Positions 30,326 to 43,004 of a stretch of DNA of 64,000 nucleotides are shown here, piece after piece; position 1 is the first letter of the stretch; each line of letters begins with the position of its first letter. Source of the stretch: Isoetes taiwanensis (taxonomy: Eukaryota; Streptophyta; Lycopodiopsida; Isoetales; Isoetaceae). Below the pieces are notes generated by a model. That model was given only the letters and a program-made list of their open reading frames with translations, did no database searches and was not told the DNA's origin. A program made the translations under genes and the position numbers. Location of the stretch: contig JAJEKV010000041.1 of the NCBI GenBank assembly GCA_021234155.1, positions 2,608,447 to 2,672,446 on the forward strand, in the 5' to 3' direction.

Positions 30326-32570
30326 AAATGCTGCTGCTGTAGTGCTTTGCACAGTCTGTTAATTATTTGATTGTGCACATATATTTTCTTCGAAACCTAA
30401 ATGCAGTGTTTGCATTAATTCTTTACATACTAACCTTTACAATAATGGTCAAAGGGTGATAAACCAAGGATCCCTATAGCTTACCTGTCATTTCCTATCA
30501 TGTTACCTTGATTAAAGCTAACATTGGCTTGTTTAAATGCAGGTAACCGGGGTTCCTTTTCCCTATTCTGTATTTCATTTATAATCTGCTGTGGATGCAA
30601 ATCTGCAAATGGATGATCACAGTTTTTACTTGCATGTTTTCTCTTTTAAGTTCTACAAAGACACGGTATGATGAGCAAAACTCTCCCCTGAAGTGGTTTA
30701 CTAGATGATAAAGTCGCAGAAACTTTTGCTTCAAACACTCGAGATTTTAATCTGGTTTGACTTATCTTGTAAGTTTGCTGCTTTATTTATCTGCTTTGCT
30801 CTAGGCTGATACTATCAGCCAGTAATACTTTTATATGGAAATACACCTGGCCATATCTCTTTTTTTTGAAAATACTATGGAAAAGTTTACTTGCTCCTTT
30901 TTCGTCTTACACTCTTTTTCGGTTTCAAAGAAAAGCATTGAGGGCTAGTTTTCGGTTTGCAGCCCCCTCTGACGTGGCATGCATCTGGGCCCTTGATTTT
31001 CAGATTGTACGGTGTGGATCTATGCCACGTTAGGAGGGGGGGCTGTAAAACGAAACTGTCCCGCATTGAGGTTCTTTAAATGTTAACATATGCATGTTTA
31101 TAATGCATATTAATGTTTGGTTCTGTAGTTCATTGTATTTGACTTGATATAACCTGAGTAAATGTATAATAAGCTGGGCTTACATTACGCCATGAAATTT
31201 ATTTCAAATTTCACTGTAATATTGAATATAAGGCTGATAATAACAAACGCTCAAGACTGAATGCTTAGTATTAGTTCTTTGGATGCATTTTTTAAGTTGT
31301 GCTCAACGATGCTGCAATACATGGAAATACGCATGCTTTTCATACTATTTATTAGCACAGAAAAAACCAATGCATTAGAAAAATATTTCACCAGAAGGAA
31401 CTTGGTTCTGTCCTACATATCACAGCACTGTAAAGATGCATTTGGGCATGCTATAGATTATAGAATAAAACAATCATTGGGAGTGGCATCTTTATGCATG
31501 ATAAATCGCCTCGGAATCATGAAAAACTGACTGTAAGCAGAATAAAAATAGCACATGGAATGACGAATTCCAAATGAGCATGTTGGCTGTGCATATGCCT
31601 TCTGATGCTTTAAACTGATACGCATGAATGCCTATATTCACGTTTGCCTTAAATACTTCTATTCTTATGACTTCGTGGAGCTAGGTATTTGACTGATCTG
31701 CATCATGCATATCACGTTTTAAAGAACAAGTATAAAGACCTACATCTTATGCATGGCTGGTACATTGAAGATAATCCATAACAGTTTGTAACGTAGTAAC
31801 TGCATACATTAGACCACGGCATTTACCATTGATGCTAAGTTCCATGCAATAGTCTTGTTACGCACTTTATTATCCTTTACTTGGCAGGATTGTCATGTTC
31901 TGCATTATATTGCATACTCTTATATGCATCAAGAACAGACACCTCCACCGGTCAATCTGCATACTTAAGTCAATAAAACAGTCTTCATCATTTGCCATGA
32001 TGTCTTGGCCCCTTATCTATTGCTTTTGTTATGCACTGTATACTCTTCTACTGGAATTGGCTTGCACACATTTTGCATGGCATTGCATGATGTCTTATGA
32101 ACTAATAACAGATATTCTTACTGGTTACTTTGGCTTTGTATACATGCACATTGAGCTTGCATTAATATGCATGTAGCAAAATTGTGGCATGTTTGTGATA
32201 ATATGCTGTTGTGGTCATTGTAAATTATTTACCATATAGTCCATTTTCCGAAAATGCATGATGTGACTTTATCACGTGTTCTTCTAATCAAAATTGTTCT
32301 GCACTTCAGTATATGTTTTTTTTTAGGCACCCGTAACAGATATTATTGCTGGTCTACCTACATACCATGGTCTTTCATATGCATGCACATAGAAACTTTT
32401 CGATATGGCATTCGGTGAGTCCATAATTACTCTGCTCTTCCTTTTTAAAATATGGCTATATTTGGCCAGTATTAAAATATTGTTGTCACCTCCGTTCATC
32501 ATCTCAATTTTCTCTAAATGCATCCACCGTTTTTCTAATTTAATATCCCGTCCTTCATTATAAACTTCTA
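30326..32570. other. AT-rich DNA, no exon recognised
   Basis: Rich in TGCAT/ATGCAT motifs and without credible coding frames; a frame at 31261-31530 and one at 31895-32176 show no similarity. It may be introns of a decayed plus-strand gene joining 28921-30325 to 32572-33260. Confidence 0.35.
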
Positions 32571-32571
32571 C

Positions 32572-33260
32572 TTGGAAAACAGATCTATATGCAGCTTTAT
32601 CTTACTAACACTTTTAAAACTGTTGGCACAAGCAGCCAAATTCAACGAAACTGGATATGATCCTTTAACGTGCACTGCTCTGATTACTGATGCATATTGT
32701 CTCCTCCCTGAAGCCATCTATGAAGCTACCATTACTGATAGTGCCAATGTGCAAACATTCATTAAATGTCTTACTGCTCTCGAGAAAGCTAATGGGATTA
32801 CCAACTCACCCTTGAACCGTGCTGTGATTAAACCTTAGCGAAAGTCATCCAATGCTTTCAGCTATGATACATGCCTTCTTGACCTCAGCACCTTAACAGA
32901 GAGTGAAAGGAATGCTGTTTTTGGTATCAACTCATACAATGATGCATCTGCCGATAACATGCAAATTGAACCAACAGATGATTATAAACTGAGGCAGCTT
33001 AATCTTGCTAACTGTAGTTGCTTCCCGATCATTTCCCCTCGATTAGTAGAATTCGTTGGTCAGAGGCATGAGCAGGCACTTTGGAAATCCAAAAATCTTG
33101 GCATTATATCTCCTCTTATTATGGATTCCTGGATCAGGCTTGCTGGCATGACCCCGGAGGAAATCAAACAAGCTTACTATGAAGCAGATAACCTTATCAG
33201 GTCAGAAGACAGGTTGGAAATGCGCCCCTTATCAGGTCAGAAGACAGGTTGCTTAAAAAA
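32572..33260 (+). pseudogene. Plus-strand gene segment of unknown family
   Basis: Protein-like frame AKFNETGYDPLTCTALITDA, PEAIYEATITDSANVQTFIK, ending with a stop at 32836-32838, then in the same frame SSNAFSYDTCLLDLSTLTES and further SPRLVEFVGQRHEQALWKSK, MDSWIRLAGMTPEEIKQAYY. One stop in about 220 codons suggests recent decay or a sequencing error. A 25-base direct repeat (CCTTATCAGGTCAGAAGACA...) occurs at about 33191 and 33227. No family recognised. Confidence 0.4.
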
Positions 33261-33285
33261 GGAAAAGAAAACTAAAACAATGAAG

Positions 33286-33880
33286 TTAAGAAACTTTTGT
33301 CTTCTTGGCCACGGGCCCAAAGTATAAAGTGATGCCAGACTTGTTTTCTCTTTTGAAGGACTGCTTATGTTTTTCCTTTACTGTCCTCTTTCTTCTCCTA
33401 GACACTTTCATTGTTACTCCTTTTGAGATTGGATGAGATGGTTCGGGAAGAGAACCTGCCTTCCGTTTATTATCATTATTATCACCTCCAATGAGAAAGA
33501 GAGTGATCAGCCTTTGTGTAGGATCGTTTTCATGTCCCACTCTTCCCCCAGCTTGCTCCTTCAATAGATTTCTTCTATGCACAGTCATTTGGTGAAGGAA
33601 AAGAGCTATACATTTCTGGTCCTCATAGGCAATCAGTTTGGAGAGGGAGGTAGGTTCCCGAAATAGGCAATGGAATCTGCCCCGTATTTCATAATAGACA
33701 GGACATGTGAAGATGAAATGTTCCTCAGACTCAATTACATTCAAGTGACACAGTCTGAAAAACGAAATGAGTTTTATCTGAAGAAAATTTGGAGCACTCA
33801 CAGCCCATATATAAAATGCAACTGCCAGAAATAAACTAGGGGTAAAAAGGACTGTCTTGACGGTGGAATTAAATGGCTTG
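33286..33880 (-). pseudogene. C-terminal remnant of a LINE-type reverse transcriptase
   Basis: Minus-strand frame reading LISFFRLCHLNVIESEEHFI and FTCPVYYEIRGRFHCLF, the C-x-H/C ... EHF-x2-C-P-x-Y-x2-R layout of the zinc-binding tail of non-LTR retrotransposon ORF2 proteins. It continues upstream as LFLAVAFYIWAVSAPNFL. The polymerase itself is not present. The tail ends with an unusual basic stretch (SRRRKRTVKEKHKQSFKREN). It lies between two plus-strand gene segments. Confidence 0.5.
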
Positions 33881-33910
33881 ATCGTGCTGTTTGGTTCTTA
33901 ATGAACAATC

Positions 33911-34384
33911 TTGATACGATTTGGCCCTTACACACTTCTACTGCCCGTTTCGCTCTATTCAGCTCCATCCTCCATACACCTGCTATGCGTAAAGCCATTA
34001 TTGTCTATATTGGCTTTCTCAAAGTTTGAGGATTGCTCTTCGACATGTCAAAATGCTATGCTGAGGATCAAACAGCAAATCTCAACGTGGAATGGCAACA
34101 CAAGGCTCGCTAAAGTACTCGAGAAAACGATTTGCCCAATTAAATTCCTGTTAGGGAAATCTACCACCAGCACTTCTGATATCTATAGCAGTAAGGGAAA
34201 GAAGCAATACGTTGATGACTTAGACTTGGATGTGGTCTTGCCACCTTCTGTTTTCAAGAGACCTAAAGCAGCAAGTACTCCTACTGGTAGCAATTACATT
34301 AACCTCAGTGAACAGTCTAGCCACAACTCTGTTGGAGAAAATTCAGTAAGCAACAAAAAGTGCAGGCTTTTCACGAGCATCTGA
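33911..34384 (+). pseudogene. Plus-strand ORF of unknown function
   Basis: 157-codon frame, not starting at a convincing ATG. Its middle reads NAMLRIKQQISTWNGNTRLA, KVLEKTICPIKFLLGK, and the end is Ser/Lys-rich (KKQYVDDLDLDVVLPPSVFK). It may belong to the same decayed gene as 32572-33260. No domain recognised. Confidence 0.3.
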
Positions 34385-34423
34385 CATCCAAGGAAATGAG
34401 ATCTCGTATTGAAATAAGATCTC

Positions 34424-35448
34424 CTTTGACGTCCCAACCACACACTTTATTTGAATGGGCCATCGCCTTGAGTTACTCTACAATCTGAGCGCCAGGAGAC
34501 ATTGTAATCACACACAACTAGAATTACTTTTGCAACTCTATTTGATCAGGTAAGGGGGTTGCATTTGTCCATGTTTACAGGAGATATCTTGTGCATACAT
34601 GATTCTTGATTCCTTTGCCAAAAAGTGGAACTTGATGCAATAAAAAACAATATGCTAAAAATATCTTATTTTATCTTATGCTAGCATATAACCATGACCC
34701 ACAAACACTTTATTTGAATGGGCCATTGCCTTGAGTTACTCTACAATCTGAGCGCCAGGAGACATTGTAATCACACACAACTAGAATTACTTTTGCAACT
34801 CTATTTGATCAGTGCTGGTAGTGTTAGCAAGGTGTGGTCCTTTAGAATTTCATGGCAAAGACATGGCACTCAGTGTTATCTGCTGTGAGCAGTAGATTGG
34901 GAAAGAAGGGCTGCACTATTACTACCACTAGATTGAGAAAGCAAGGCTGAGCTGCTACTACTGTTATTAACAGTAGACAGAGAAAGCAAGGGTGAGGCCA
35001 AATTTCTGGAGGAACTAGGTTGGGGAAGACCAAAAACCATGGTAGGCCACGAGAATATGCTTCATGGTCAGTGAAAACTCTGGGGGTTGCATTTGTCCAT
35101 GTTTACAGGAGATATCTTGTGCATACATGATTCTTGATTCCTTTGCCAAAAAGTGGAACTTGATGCAATAAAAAACAATATGCTAAAAATAGCTTATGTT
35201 ATCTTATGCTAGCATATAACCATTCTTTGACATCCCAACCCACAAACACTTGATTTGAATGGGCCATTGCCTTGAGTTACTCTACAATCTGAACGCCAGG
35301 AGACATTGTAGTCATACACACAACTAGAATTACTTTTGCTTGAATCTCAGTAATATGGAAAATGTTAGCAACTCTATTTGATCAGTGCTGGCAGTGTTAG
35401 CAAGTTGTGGTCCTTTAGAATTCCATGGCAAAGACATAACACTCATTG
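34424..35448. repeat. Duplications of the lectin kinase 3' end and its downstream DNA
   Basis: The C-terminal coding and 3' flank of the kinase are repeated. 34814-35044 copies 35390-35613 with a 570-base offset, encoding the same Ser-rich tail in the minus frame (SSSSSALLSQSSGSNSAALL). A block with TTTATTTGAATGGGCCAT and CGCCAGGAGACATTGTA occurs three times (34440-34553, 34700-34813, 35236-35390). A block with TTACAGGAGATATCTTGTGC occurs twice (34551-34690, 35088-35225). This is a complex partial tandem duplication downstream of an intact gene. Confidence 0.85.
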
Positions 35449-37452
35449 TTATCTGATGCAAGCAGCAGATTGAGAAAGAAGGGCTGCACTATTACTACCA
35501 CTAGATTGAGAAAGCAAGGCTGAGCTGCTACTACTGCTATTAACAGTAGAGTGAGAAAGCAAGGGTGAGGCCAAATTTGTGGAGGAACTCGGTTGGAAAC
35601 CAAAAACCATGGTAGGCTTGGAATTGGGCAAACTTGGAAGAATAGCTTCACCATTCAGAATTTGGCAACAGCGCCTCATGCTAGGCCTTTGATCTGCATC
35701 AGGGTGGCTGCACAGCAGCCCTAAACTCAATACCAATCTCATCTGCTCCTTATCATACTCTAACTCAAGCCTTGGATCAGCAACTGCCAACAGAGCATCC
35801 AAAAGATGAGCTTCCCAAACCCATTCCAGCAAAAAATGGTATTCCTGAGTCTCTGGCTCCAACACTAGCACAGATCTTCCACAACCCACTTCCAGCAGAA
35901 GAATTCCAAAGCTGTAGATGTCAGATTTCTCACTGGCTCTGCCTATGTATGCTAATTCTGGAGCAGTATAACCTCTTGTGCCTGCATGAGTCATGGTCTG
36001 CTGCGTTTTGTTATTTTCCATGAGTTTTGAGAGCCCAAAATCTCCCAATCGAGCCACATAGTTGGAATCCAAAAGCACATTTGCAGCTTTGATGTCTCTG
36101 TGCACTATTCTCTGCTCCCATCCTCCATGCAAGAAGGACAGCCCCTCTGCAGTTCCTTTGATTATCTCGTACCTCTGGCTCCATGTTAACAGCTTGTCTT
36201 GGGAGAAAAGATGCTGATCTAGGCTCCCATTTGGCATGTAATCATATACTAGAATGAGCTTGTCATTCTGATAACACCAGCCCCTCAATCCAACCAGATT
36301 CTTGTGTTTCAGAAGACCTATAACTGATAGCTCTGCCATAAACTGGTGATGGCCTTCTACAGACATCACTTTTACTGCAACCATGGATCCATCACTTGGA
36401 AGTATTCCTCTGTATACACTTCCGAATCCCCCTTTTCCAAGCACTTCCTTCTTGCTAAACCCCTTAGTGGCACTGCTCATGTCAGCATAGCTGAATCTGT
36501 GAAGGGGCATTTGCAAAAGCTGTTGCTCAGAGATTTGTGGCAGGCCTCCTTTCCTGGCTCTGTTGTAGCAGAGTAACCAAAGGATTATGCCGCAGATAGC
36601 TACTCCACTTGGAATTGTTACTGCAAGGATTATAACAAGCTGTTTATTTGATGAAACCTGTGCATGAGGAGGGGAAAGATCTGGAGTCTTAGATGAAACC
36701 TGTGCGCCAGAAATTTCAGTAATATTGAAACTCCAGGAATAAATTAGATGGTACTCCTTTGCAGTACCTGTTGAGGCAGAAAAGCCAACATATAATGAAT
36801 CATTATTTTTGAAGAAAGTGCGCAGATCTACCTGTGCAGAGATGATGGGTTCGGAGGGGCATTGAATGCTATCATTGGCCAATCTTAAAACAAGCATTTG
36901 GGTCTGAGCATCATAATCGATACACGCTTTCTGCTGCAAATTTGCAATACTGGCACTGTGATTTGCAACAGAGCTCATATTACTTAGATCTATGCCCACA
37001 TGATCTCCAGGAGGATCAGTCCAGGGGGTCCCTCCAGCTCCTGGGCCGTTCTGATATGTGTCAAATTCCACTGCCAGAACGGGATTTGCATCAGTCCAAT
37101 TTAAGCCCAGATATCCCCCGCCAGCCATTGGCTCCGGATCTGCTTGTATGAAGAAGGTCATGCCATCGCCATGGAAGCTGCTCGTATAATTGATCTTAAA
37201 TATGAAGGATGTGTTGAACGATGCTACGTGAGTGGAATTCTTAAACCGAATTGGATCCTCGTACCAGATTTTGCCGCTCCCCCCACTATCGTCGTTAAGT
37301 TGCACGTAGGATTGAAAAGTGCCTACACTCGAATCATTCTTGATCTGGATCTTGGCATTATAATTTAAGGGATTGTAATTGAAGTTGAAGTTGGAAGTGG
37401 CAGAAACTGTGCAAAAAGTGAAGAGGGCGGCCAAGCATTGTAGCCAAGCCAT
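35449..37452 (-). CDS. L-type lectin receptor-like kinase (LecRK)
   Basis: Intact intronless 667-residue gene with a true ATG at 37452; L-type LecRKs are typically intronless. Order: signal peptide (about 1-19), legume-lectin domain (about 20-245, with LAVEFDTYQNGPG and GDHVGIDLSNMSSV, the metal/sugar-site region), linker, one membrane span (about 271-295, VIILAVTIPSGVAICGIILW), then a Ser/Thr kinase (about 335-610). The kinase has the Gly loop GKGGFGSVYRG, Lys in VAVKVMS, HRDIKAANVLLD (RD type), DFGLSKL and GTRGYTAPEL, so it should be catalytically competent. The C-terminal 60 residues are Ser-rich (STVNSSSSSSALLSQSSGSN). Such proteins sit in the plasma membrane and act in extracellular sensing; the ligand cannot be inferred. 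Its 3' end is duplicated downstream. Confidence 0.95.
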   Translation of the reverse strand: MAWLQCLAALFTFCTVSATSNFNFNYNPLNYNAKIQIKNDSSVGTFQSYVQLNDDSGGSGKIWYEDPIRFKNSTHVASFNTSFIFKINYTSSFHGDGMTFFIQADPEPMAGGGYLGLNWTDANPVLAVEFDTYQNGPGAGGTPWTDPPGDHVGIDLSNMSSVANHSASIANLQQKACIDYDAQTQMLVLRLANDSIQCPSEPIISAQVDLRTFFKNNDSLYVGFSASTGTAKEYHLIYSWSFNITEISGAQVSSKTPDLSPPHAQVSSNKQLVIILAVTIPSGVAICGIILWLLCYNRARKGGLPQISEQQLLQMPLHRFSYADMSSATKGFSKKEVLGKGGFGSVYRGILPSDGSMVAVKVMSVEGHHQFMAELSVIGLLKHKNLVGLRGWCYQNDKLILVYDYMPNGSLDQHLFSQDKLLTWSQRYEIIKGTAEGLSFLHGGWEQRIVHRDIKAANVLLDSNYVARLGDFGLSKLMENNKTQQTMTHAGTRGYTAPELAYIGRASEKSDIYSFGILLLEVGCGRSVLVLEPETQEYHFLLEWVWEAHLLDALLAVADPRLELEYDKEQMRLVLSLGLLCSHPDADQRPSMRRCCQILNGEAILPSLPNSKPTMVFGFQPSSSTNLASPLLSHSTVNSSSSSSALLSQSSGSNSAALLSQSAACIR

Positions 37453-37737
37453 ATTAGGAATGACTCACCTCCGAATGTGCTAAGCTATAATTCAGTAATT
37501 GCCTGAGCTTTTTGACATTGACCATAACGGCATTAGAAAACTAGCAAAACCAACACACAGCACTGACTAAGGATAAGTTAAAATATTGAGAAAACTGAGT
37601 GATTATAATCAGAATAGAATAGAATCAAAGCGTGTTTCGATGTGAGTGGTTTAAAACCCACTGGCTATCAACGGGTAGTAGACGTTTGCAAAGTTCGCAA
37701 TGGACATGCACCTTTGACATTAATATATTGCCATACT

Positions 37738-37747
37738 TTATATATAT
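37738..37747 (-). promoter_or_regulatory. Candidate TATA box of the lectin kinase
   Basis: On the minus strand TATATATAAA lies about 286 bases upstream of the ATG. It would imply a leader of roughly 250 bases; the transcription start is not known. Confidence 0.35.
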
Positions 37748-37825
37748 AATATAATTTTGACTAGTAAACGCATGCCCCATCGTTGCCCGACTAATGTCCT
37801 AGTTTGTGTTTTTACTTGCATTTAA

Positions 37826-37935
37826 CAAAATGAGCTCAAATTTCCAAATCATGATCTAGTAAATGTGTCCCCATCAATTTATCACAATTTACCACTCGAT
37901 GAACAAAATGAGCTCAAATTTTCAAATCATGCAGC
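37826..37935 (+). repeat. Direct repeat AACAAAATGAGCTCAAATTT
   Basis: The ~28-base motif (then CAAATCATG) occurs at about 37826 and 37902. The rest of 37453-38372 is AT-rich intergenic DNA without a gene. Confidence 0.6.
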
Positions 37936-38372
37936 CTTCTAAAAGTGTGGAAAACTTTAATAATAGCCACCATTGATGCAATGCATTTTGTTAAATGAAA
38001 TTATTCAAAAAGCTCTAAAAACTTTGTAACCTTCGAAAGCCCTAAAATTTTTCTCGCCACATATGTTGAGTTGCATCCTATTGTACTAAACAACTCGTAG
38101 TTTCGAACTCTTCAAAATCTAGAAGTTGTTATAACACGTAATAACAAAGAGACCTGCCATTTCATAATATAGGAGAGTTGGGCTCTAGCATTGTTGCAAT
38201 ATCCAGCAACATGCCTTTGGAGATATACCTTTCTACCGTTGCATGATTTATATCTATGGACCTATCTGGCAACTAATTCTAGAGCCCAAAATCAAGGTCA
38301 CGTTTTCAAATGCAGTCAGTGATGAACTTAATATAATATTACTATTTTTTTCCTCACACGGGGGCATATTCA

Positions 38373-38719
38373 CACATTTAAATTAAAATCCCCCTTAAAC
38401 CCCTTTTGGTTTGGGTGCATATTCACACGGGGGTTTACTCCGGGCAACGAGAGCTGTCGGATGGGCATATTTGCCCTTTATTCCAAGATCTGGACCGTAC
38501 GTAGCGATCCTCGTTTGTGGGGTATGCATGTACAAGATTTTGTATACTGTGTATTAAGGTTTGGAAATACTATAAGGTTTGAGAGAATGTACTTAATGGT
38601 GTTAATTTTGTACATGTATTGTAAATATATTTTTGGAGCTCTCGATGTCCTACGTAACCCCCCGTGTGAATATGCACCCAAACCAAAGGGGGTTTAAGGG
38701 GGATTTTAATTTAAATGTG
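38373..38719. mobile_element. Intact MITE with ~62-bp terminal inverted repeats
   Basis: The left end CACATTTAAATTAAAATCCC...GGTTTGGGTGCATATTCAC...GGGGG (38373-38433) is the near-perfect complement of the right end (38657-38719). Total about 347 bp with no coding capacity. The TSD is not clear from the flanks. A copy lacking the left end lies at 15100-15378 inside the level-3 element, so the family is repeated in this genome. Confidence 0.85.
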
Positions 38720-41700
38720 TTAAATGCAATGGTTTGTGTTAATAATGTTAATGGTAGTTGTGTGTTGATTGTTATATTAAAAAAAATCTTGGGCCCTTCG
38801 GGCCCTAACTAAAGCAAACATAGGTAAACTTTATGGGCCTAAATATTAATTACTACAAGAAATTTATCGCGGCGGCCTTGTCTCTTTCATTGAGCATTTC
38901 TCTTTCCCAACTTCTCTGTGCTTAAATAAGTGAGTTGGTAAAGAAGAATATTTGCAGTATACTTTTGCAAGTTAATTCATCATAGTCTTTTATTTTGATA
39001 TGTGCATCCAAGGGGCTTCTTATTGTTGTTGGTGTTAGCATTTGATGATTTTTTCTTAGAAATAGAGATGTTCAAATTTGATATAGCAAATCAATTCTCG
39101 AATATCAATTCTCGATTAGTTAGCTATTTTAAGCAGAGTTTAAATTCCTACTCTAGAGCTTGCACCAGATGGGTTAGGAACAATTATTCAAAAGGTTCGA
39201 TTGATTTAGAACTAAAATGTTTAAATATTTAGCTCTAACATTTTTCTAATCTGCAAACATTTCTCTTTGACGACTCACTTACTGATATGAAAATTTTTGT
39301 GACGTCGAAATGGCAATAGAGAAGTATGATAATTGAATCACTACCAGAATGAACACTTTCATTTACTGCTCGATGGATTCGATAAAAAATATCCCCAGGA
39401 TTTGTGAACATTGCTAACAAATGGGTCTTAAAAATTTACCTTGGTATATTGTGTTTTTTAAATCATATTTTGGATGAATGTACGAAATTCCTCAGGGGTT
39501 TTGTTGGTATAGTCACCTAGCAATGATTTTTAGACCAGCAATAATTGTTGAGACTCCATGAAGTCCAAATATGAATGTCAAGTTTTATTGTGATCTCCAT
39601 TCTCGTTTCATCCATGCTCTTGCAAATGGTTATGTAGAATGAGTTTGAGTTGATTGCAAATGGTTATGTAGAATGAGTTTGAGTTGACCAATTGAATGGG
39701 TAGTTTGAGTTGAAAGGAAATATATAGTTTTAGTTGAGAAGAAATATAAAAGATAATGGTGGCATCGTGCGCAATGGTTGTGCATCTTGTAGGGTGGATG
39801 TCCTACGTTATTGCTTAATCTATGCATTGTGTGTTTAATATGTATAGTTTAGTGTACTACTTCACAGCTAGGCTTGGCTTCACATCTATAGATGGTGACC
39901 CAAAATTTCCAGTAAGCTTCTTGGGAAGTGTTTGCAACTTATAAGCTTTGCAGAGAAAATTCCAGTAACACCAACCTTCCAATCCTCATATGTCACATAG
40001 GATTCCTAGGAAAGATGAGAGGAGAATTATTATTCAAGGAAGTGATATTTTCAACATTTAATGTTGCAAGTGAACTGTAGCTATTTCAAACAATGGTTAG
40101 CAATACAAACGAATCATATTATCATACTATAAAAACATGTTATTCTTTTAGCTTGTGTTATTTCTTACCTTGTTGGAAAACTCTCAGGCCTGTTATTGGC
40201 TAAACTTTAAGAAATTGGGGCCATTTCTACCTTTTATTCATCAGGATCTGGATATCTTAGCAATGATTATAACATGAAATAAAGATTGTTAATCTGTAAT
40301 GAAGGATAAGCATGTCTGCATGCGTTAAAGTGTTTCATACAAAAACAAAGGAAACCGTAGCAGATGTTTTACCAGGGCAGAATGTTTAAAAAGTGCGGAT
40401 CCTCTAATTGACAGATTCGAAAGGACAAATATCCAGTGTTGGAAAATCTGCACCACAACTCTAAAACAGAGAAGACTTATCTTACGCTTGCAGGTTGAGG
40501 TAGTACTCCCAAGCATCAGGAGATCAAGAGATATAGCATATCAGGAGACATAGCAGGATGAAAAAGGCAACAAAAAAGTGCATTAATATTTTTTCCTATT
40601 GCAACCGCCTGATTCATTCAAGTTCTAAGTATACCGTTGGAGCTTTTGGCATGTAAAGCTGCACGTAAGAATCTCAAATTTGAAATGGAAATATGGAAGA
40701 AATCACTTTTACTTCTGATATTGCAAAAAACCTAAGGGTTCGAAATGCACATCTTGCAAAGAGAGCTGTCTGCCACACATTAATATTTCTAAAGTTTGAA
40801 TCGTAAGCCCATTTCCCAATTTTGAAGAAGGATACATGTAAGCTGGAGCTCATTGAATAAAGGCAATGAGCGAGAAACAAAGCAATGAGATAACCAGACT
40901 TTCTTAACCACTGAAAGGCATAATCCTGATCAATTATCTACCGCCACAACGCAAGGCACCAGTCTTATGGACAAATTATATCAGAAGCAAGCAAGCTGCA
41001 AGATGAACTCACAAAGACAAAGCATTCTTCTATATTTTCAGCATTTACTTACGGCATATCATGCTAAACAGCAATGTCTGAACAAACAGATTGTCCTTGC
41101 TTCACAGGAAAAAATGATGCTTTTAGATACTTGGATAAGGAAAAAAATAGTATGGGCCCTGGTTATATCTTAACTTACTCTCTTCTCCAAACGAACTTTC
41201 AGAACTGCAATTAAATTCTTGCAAAACAACGAGCTCGACCAGATAGTAGCATGGCAAATTGTATCCGCAGAGAACTCCTAAAGTTCATTTGATATAGATG
41301 GGGTTTCCTATTGCATGCCTCGTGGAATCCATTTATTAAGTAAAACGATGTCTTATATATGTTTCGTTATAAACCAATTCAGAACACAATAAAGAAGTTC
41401 TCAACAGCATTGGAAGTCTAAGAAGATGGCTGCAAAACAAATCCGGCCTAAAGATTGATCTATGAGCTTGAAATTCTAGAACAACATTTGCATTTGCCCC
41501 TGTCTTTGCTAATATAGGATGCATAAAAATGGAAACACTTAAGCTAGCAAGCAGGAACAACCATGTTCGTGGTTAGTTATAGACCAGATTTGGCATGATA
41601 GCAGTCCTCATCTCAAGAAATCAATGGGTTTTTACGAAATATTACTTCACATGCACTATCCAGCATGGGTACAGATTTTCTTTACCAGTTTCATAATGTA

Positions 41701-42990
41701 TGAGAGATATTACAATGGAATGGAAATGGGAAAAAGAACACTTACTGCTGAGAAGATGGGGCCTCCGCAGAGACAGGCTCTAGCACTGCATCTCCTGCAC
41801 ATGCAAACAGAAGCAGAAGCATTAGAGTAAACAAAATGGGCGTTGCAAAGATGAAAGTCTGATACAGCTTCAGCTGCGGAGAAGTGCCGCAACCCCATCA
41901 TTTACCTGGTATATTTTTTTCGCTATCTGACATCTTATAGAAGCATTCACATTCACATTTTTCTCAAAGCATCCACAGAACTCGCATATTTGCACACTTT
42001 CTTAGCTAAAGTCACCATGGCTTATAAAGCAGAGGACAAAATCAGGCATCTGTGACCCAAGGGAGCCATCGCTGGAGGAAATGAAGCATATTACAAAAAA
42101 AAGCCGCTGCGCCCTTTAGTTTGGAAGGAAATTGCCGCAGAGGAAATGGACGCAGATGCAGTATGCAAAACTTCTTTGCTTCATCCATAATCTACACATG
42201 CCATCAAGCGGAGGACTGCATTCGCGTCGAGCTTCGACGGAGAAGGTTGTCCCGAAAAATACGTGGCATCCAAACATTAAAGTAGATTGCGGCGCAGAAA
42301 AAAATAGAGAGGGACAAAAACAATGAAAATTTCGAAACTGCTTTATATATGTAGTGAAAAAGCACAATAACATCAAGACAAACAAATTATTTTCATTGCA
42401 AACAACTATTGAGTACATTTTATGTAGTCATTATATCCATTATATTCATTATCTGTAATTTCAATACTGCAATACAAGAATCATTATATCCATTATATTC
42501 ATTATCCGTAAATTCAATATTGCAATACAAGAATCATGTAAACAATTGTAAACTGCACATTGTCATGCATATGCTAGTGCATATGGTAACATGTGCTGGT
42601 GTCAATGCAAGCCTGTTTTGCCATGGCAAGCATTCATAAGCATATGGCATATGTAAAACAAATTTAACTCCACAAAGAGGGAGCATCAATAGAAAAGAAA
42701 TGGCAATCATAACCGGCATTGGCATCCAATATGTAGCATTAAAACAAGATATGATTTAAAATCATCCCCGAGCTGCCAAGATTGCAATGCCACATAAAAG
42801 AAATAGCCATTATAACTGCATTGAATGCCCAGTTGGCCATACAGCTCTATTCTAACAAAACCATATCATTAGTTCAAAGTACCATGCAATCACACATTCA
42901 TAGTGATAAACACCCACCAAATACCATCTGCTTGCTCCAACATTCTATAATGGCTCCTCCTTTAGTAACCTAGGCATACAAGATAATCAA
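38720..42990. other. AT-rich DNA with small duplications, no gene recognised
   Basis: Holds a 35-base direct repeat (CAAATGGTTATGTAGAATGA..., about 39612-39690) and a ~52-base direct repeat (ATTATATCCATTATATTCAT..., about 42430-42535). All open frames are short and without similarity. Some segments (40300-42100) have intron-like composition, but no exon could be assigned. Confidence 0.45.
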
Positions 42991-43004
42991 TACTAGAAAC
43001 GTGT

